Source: JANWYT01 sp034432435 (GTDB lineage: Bacteria > Chloroflexota > Anaerolineae > Aggregatilineales > Phototrophicaceae). From it: DNA of 15,187 nt. Below the pieces are notes generated by a model. It was not told the origin of the DNA, made no database searches, and worked only from the letters and a program-made list of their open reading frames with translations. Location: NCBI GenBank assembly GCA_034432435.1, contig DAOUBS010000097.1, positions 1-15,187 on the forward strand, given 5' to 3'. How positions within the stretch are numbered: position 1 is the stretch's first letter; every line of letters begins with the position of its first letter. Position numbers and translations under genes: made by a program. Of the stretch, positions 12,484 through 15,187 are shown piece by piece.

Positions 12484-13443
12484 TTATCGCTTGGCATCCT
12501 CAATCAACGTCGATGCATAAACCGGCGTAAGCCAATGACGGTATGCGGGATGTCGGCCGTTCACCACGTCAAAGAAGAGGTGGCGCAGCGCTTGTGTGAT
12601 CTGGCCCATTTGCCCTGTGCCAATCGGGCGATGTTCGACGCGCGTCACCGCCGCAATCTGCATCCCTGTGCCGCACATGAACGCCTCGTCTGCCACGTAC
12701 AGCTCAGTACGATCAATCAGACGCTCCACAACAGGGATCCCTAGTTCCTCGCGCGCTAGCGCTAGCAAGCTGCGCAGCGTAATCCCCTCGAGCACATCGC
12801 TGTTGCTCGACGGTGTGATGATCTGCCCTCTGCGCACGATCAGCACGTTGGCCGCGCTGCCCTCGGAGATGTGGCCATCCTGCGTCAGCACGATAGCCTC
12901 ATCATACCCGCTCAAGATAGCGTCACTCTTCGCTTGGGACGAGTTGGCATAGGAACCGGCGATCTTGCCGCGCGCTGGGATGGCGTTGTCGTCCACGCGC
13001 CGCCACGCGCTGAAGCAGACGTGCAGCCCTTCCTCGCGTTCGACATACTGCCCAAATGGCATGGCGAACATCGTAAAGGCGTCGTCCACGTCGTGCAGGC
13101 GCACCCCGATCATCTCAGTCGATTTATATGCCAATGGCCGAATGTAGCAATTTTCCTGAAAACCCTCTGCGCGCAGCAAATCGCGCAGCATGATGGTCAT
13201 CTCAGCAGGGGTGAAAGGGAAATGCATCCGCAGCATTGCGGCAGACTGCAAGAAGCGCTCAAAATGATCCAATGGGCGGAAAATGAACAACTCTTGTTCA
13301 TCCGCGTTCCAATAAGCCCGCAGCCCACCAAAGGCCGCCGTCCCGTAGTGCAGCGCGTGCGTCATCACGCTGATCTTGGCCTGCTCAATCGGCACGATTT
13401 GGCCGTCAAAAAATGCAAAGCGCGGCTTGCCCTGTTCTGCCAT
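12484..13443 (-). CDS. ilvE: Branched-chain-amino-acid aminotransferase
   Basis: The 319-aa product is a fold-type IV, PLP-dependent transaminase that interconverts leucine, isoleucine and valine with their 2-oxo acids, using glutamate/2-oxoglutarate. It opens with the typical FFDGQIVPIEQAKISVMTHA, then HYGTAAFGGLRAY (32-44). The PLP lysine is Lys160 in ARGKIAGSYANS. The cofactor-binding segment EGSAANVLIVRRGQI (about 194-208) and the EGITLRSLLALARE stretch follow. CGTGMQIAAVTRVEHRPIG near the C-terminus is characteristic of IlvE rather than D-amino-acid transaminase or ADC lyase. Length (about 300-310 aa) fits. The ATG is preceded by AAGG seven bases upstream. It stands alone between the USP and sigma factor genes; no other ilv/leu genes are visible. 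Confidence 0.93.
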   Translation of the reverse strand: MAEQGKPRFAFFDGQIVPIEQAKISVMTHALHYGTAAFGGLRAYWNADEQELFIFRPLDHFERFLQSAAMLRMHFPFTPAEMTIMLRDLLRAEGFQENCYIRPLAYKSTEMIGVRLHDVDDAFTMFAMPFGQYVEREEGLHVCFSAWRRVDDNAIPARGKIAGSYANSSQAKSDAILSGYDEAIVLTQDGHISEGSAANVLIVRRGQIITPSSNSDVLEGITLRSLLALAREELGIPVVERLIDRTELYVADEAFMCGTGMQIAAVTRVEHRPIGTGQMGQITQALRHLFFDVVNGRHPAYRHWLTPVYASTLIEDAKR

Positions 13444-13526
13444 GCGCTACCTTCCCCTTCAGCTTCAACCAGTTTGCAAGTCATGCTAGGGGCATTTTAG
13501 TTGTTTGGCCATAGCACCACGTAAGA

Positions 13527-13553
13527 CCAAAAGAGCAGGCGCTGGCCTGCTCT
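13527..13553 (-). terminator. Intrinsic terminator of the sigma factor gene
   Basis: On the minus strand a perfect 9-bp stem (AGAGCAGGC at 13545-13553, GCCTGCTCT at 13532-13540) with a four-base loop is followed by TTTTGG. It begins 15 bp after the sigma factor stop codon and ends before ilvE. Confidence 0.85.
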
Positions 13554-13567
13554 CTGAAGCTGTTCGT

Positions 13568-14743
13568 CTAACCGAGGTAATCGCGCAGGTTGTGCGCCAA
13601 ACGTGGGTGGCGCAGGCGGCGCAGGGCTTCCTTTTCAAGCTGGCGGATGCGCTCACGACTGAGGCCGAACTTGTTGGCGATCTCTTCTAGCGTGTGTGGT
13701 TCCCCACCCCCTAAGCCAAAACGCAGCCGCAGGATATGGCTCTGGCGGGGCGTCAATTCGCTCAGGACTTCTTCGATAGTTTCTTGGAGGAGGTGCTGCG
13801 TTGCGCTGTCAACGGGGCTAGGGGTGTCTTGATCTTCGATAAAGTCGCCAAATTCGCTGTCACCATCGTCGCCGACGGGGCGTTCAAGGGCGATGGCGTG
13901 CTGACTGGCGTCCATCATGCTGCGCACCGTCTCAACCGGCAGTTCCATCTCATCGGCGATCTCTTCCGGCGTGGGGCGGCGGCCCATCTCTTGTTCGATA
14001 TTTTGGGCGATGCGGTACATCTGACGAATGCGCTCAGTCATGTGCAGCGGGATGCGAATCGTGCGCGTTTTCTGCGCGAGCGCCCGCGTGATCGCCTGCC
14101 GAATCCACCACGTAGCATAGGTCGAGAAGCGGTTGCCGCGCTGATAGTCGTACTTGTCCACCGCGCGCATCAGGCCGACGTTGCCCTCTTGGATCAAGTC
14201 TGGGAACGGCAGTCCCTGCCCCATATAGCGCTTAGCGATGCTCACTACAAGGCGCGTGTTAGCGCGCCCGAGATGCTCACGTGACTGCTGACCGTCGCGG
14301 ATCAGCGCGTGCATGTGCTGATGCCAGCGTTCGCTCTTCGTGGCGGCATCTGGCATTTTCAGACGCTTTTCCGCTTGACGGCCCCGCTCGATGCGCTTCG
14401 CTAGATCGATTTCGTCTTCCGCACTCAGCAAGGGTTCTTGTGCCATCTGGCGGAAGTAAAGCCCGACTGGATCATCAGACGCGATAGCGGTCAGATCGCT
14501 GATGTCAGGATCCTGAAGGAGTTCGGGCGCTTCCATGTCCACGTCGAATTCGTCGTGAATCGTGTGAACGGAGGTATCTGCCCCCTCTTTTTGCAGCTCG
14601 ATGCCGTGCTCATCTAACTCATACAGCACGCTTTCAAGCGACAACATGTCATCGCCCGATTCGTCCAACACTTCCAATACGTCGTCGATTGTTAAAAATC
14701 CGCGTTGATCGGCTCGAATAACGAGTTCATGAATAACGTTCAT
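13568..14743 (-). CDS. Group 1 (RpoD/SigA-type) RNA polymerase sigma factor
   Basis: From the ATG at 14743 the product is 391 aa. It has a short region 1.1 (about 3-55, including RGFLTIDDVLEVLDES), an acidic linker, region 1.2 (DDPVGLYFRQMAQEPLLSAE, about 90-110), region 2 (about 157-228, with LIQEGNVGLMRAVDKYDY and the -10-recognising RFSTYATWWIRQAITRAL), region 3 (about 237-315) and region 4 with the -35-binding helix-turn-helix TLEEIANKFGLSRERIRQLE (351-370). This directs RNA polymerase to TTGACA/TATAAT promoters. The region 1.1 supports a primary-type sigma, though such genomes often carry several paralogues, so I leave the symbol blank. An upstream in-frame ATG at 14893 would add 50 Cys/Arg-rich residues unlike any sigma factor and would overlap the promoter. 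AGAGG lies five bases before 14743. Confidence 0.93.
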   Translation of the reverse strand: MNVIHELVIRADQRGFLTIDDVLEVLDESGDDMLSLESVLYELDEHGIELQKEGADTSVHTIHDEFDVDMEAPELLQDPDISDLTAIASDDPVGLYFRQMAQEPLLSAEDEIDLAKRIERGRQAEKRLKMPDAATKSERWHQHMHALIRDGQQSREHLGRANTRLVVSIAKRYMGQGLPFPDLIQEGNVGLMRAVDKYDYQRGNRFSTYATWWIRQAITRALAQKTRTIRIPLHMTERIRQMYRIAQNIEQEMGRRPTPEEIADEMELPVETVRSMMDASQHAIALERPVGDDGDSEFGDFIEDQDTPSPVDSATQHLLQETIEEVLSELTPRQSHILRLRFGLGGGEPHTLEEIANKFGLSRERIRQLEKEALRRLRHPRLAHNLRDYLG

Positions 14744-14867
14744 AAAACCTCTACGATGACGTGGTGGAATGGGTAAACGACTATTACATAATGCTTGCTT
14801 CGGGCAGCGAATCAATCCACAAAGATAGCAATTTCTCTTGTGCAACTTTGACAAGCTGCTCTTTACA

Positions 14868-14895
14868 ATCATATAACGATTTTGAATCTGCACAA
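14868..14895 (-). promoter_or_regulatory. Candidate promoter for the sigma factor gene
   Basis: On the minus strand a -35 TTGTGC (14890-14895) and a -10 TATGAT (14868-14873) are 16 bp apart. Transcription would start near 14861, giving a leader of about 118 nt before the ATG at 14743. Confidence 0.4.
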
Positions 14896-15068
14896 CTGCT
14901 TAGTTTATGTAAACGATGCCATGATCCATCATGACATCCCACGTAAGCATCCTGTAATCAGTTTACGGCCAAGGTTTCAACATAAACCTGAAGAAAAAAT
15001 GAGTAGCCAATTACCAAATATGACCCCGTGACTAATTTTCAAGTGCTCAACAGCGCATGCAGAAAAAA

Positions 15069-15102
15069 AACACTGATATAATTGGTTATATATGTTAGTG
15101 TT
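15069..15102 (+). promoter_or_regulatory. Candidate promoter with overlapping imperfect palindrome
   Basis: A consensus TATAAT (15077-15082) lies within an inverted repeat whose outer arms, AACACT (15069-15074) and AGTGTT (15097-15102), pair perfectly and whose inner arms pair partly. The start point would be near 15089, 45 nt before the ATG at 15134. A dimeric regulator could bind here, but the AT-rich composition raises the chance of coincidence. Confidence 0.35.
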
Positions 15103-15133
15103 CTCGATAACAGTAAAGTGAAAAGGTTCGCGT

Positions 15134-15187
15134 ATGTCTACACGGCGCTTCACCGACGATCTTCCAGACCCAGAACCGCCCCGTAGC
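15134..15187 (+). CDS. Start of an unidentified protein (3' end outside window)
   Basis: An ATG at 15134 is preceded by AAAAGG about seven bases upstream and opens a frame of 18 codons to the window edge, MSTRRFTDDLPDPEPPRS. The upstream TATAAT and Shine-Dalgarno make a real start likely. The visible residues are polar and proline-rich, consistent with a disordered cytoplasmic N-terminus; no family can be assigned. Confidence 0.55.
   Translation, partial: MSTRRFTDDLPDPEPPRS

Larger units (their letters stand above)
14744..15133. other. 390-bp AT-rich divergent intergenic region
   Basis: This stretch separates the sigma factor gene from the rightmost gene and holds promoters for both. It also carries small dyads such as CATGAT-CC-ATCATG (14920-14933). 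I see no ORF or known RNA in it. Confidence 0.6.

Noticed and set aside
14744..14893. 50-residue N-terminal extension of the sigma factor
   Set aside because: The extension is Cys/Arg-rich, unlike region 1.1, and would overlap the promoter; the ATG at 14743 has a Shine-Dalgarno and begins directly at region 1.1.
14920..14933. CATGAT-CC-ATCATG as a third copy of the DosR-box-like palindrome
   Set aside because: It resembles half of the shared motif, but spacing and core differ (no GAC-N4-GTC), so it does not fit.

Overview
This 15.2-kb chromosomal window is gene-dense and GC-rich, with all housekeeping-type genes intact and no mobile elements, CRISPR array, rRNA or tRNA that I can see. Several features suggest a Chloroflexota-like bacterium: NarL-type (HisKA_3) histidine kinases, tandem small CBS proteins, a VWA-FHA protein, a group-1 sigma factor with a short region 1.1, and an M50 protease next to an HD protein. 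This is inference from family style; nothing in the window proves the taxon.

Layout. Positions 1-601 (- strand) hold the N-terminal 200 codons of recX, cut by the window edge. A 467-bp intergenic stretch follows, with six consecutive stem-loops (624-800) and a - strand promoter (923-951). It may be a structured recX leader or a small RNA. Positions 1069-2959 (+) carry an M50 membrane protease, an HD-domain protein and lspA. Positions 3154-5745 (+) carry a membrane-bound GAF histidine kinase and a SAM-dependent methyltransferase. The methyltransferase overlaps tail-to-tail with a phosphoribosyltransferase that lies downstream of a VWA-FHA protein (5738-8005, -). A LolD/MacB-type ABC ATPase without a permease follows (8094-8792, -).

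Positions 8848-12394 form the most interesting block. Two tandem CBS-domain proteins and a soluble GAF histidine kinase lie on the - strand. A NarL-type response regulator is divergent on +, followed by a convergent universal stress protein on -. The kinase resembles mycobacterial DosS/DevS, including the heme-ligand His and distal Tyr at the same 22-residue spacing. The regulator resembles DosR/DevR. The CBS and USP genes correspond to typical members of the mycobacterial dormancy regulon (Hrp1-like and USP). The USP and CBS genes share a 14-bp upstream palindrome, GTGAYAWATGTCAT, whose GAC-N4-GTC core has the geometry of the DosR box. In front of the USP gene it is centred near -42. I read this as a self-contained gas/redox-responsive dormancy module.

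The right end carries ilvE (12484-13443, -), a group-1 sigma-70 factor (13568-14743, -) with a clear intrinsic terminator, a 390-bp AT-rich intergenic region, and the first 18 codons of an unidentified + strand gene (15134 to the edge). Three starts should be revised on sequence grounds: the sigma factor to 14743, the first CBS gene to 9776 and the ABC ATPase to 8792.
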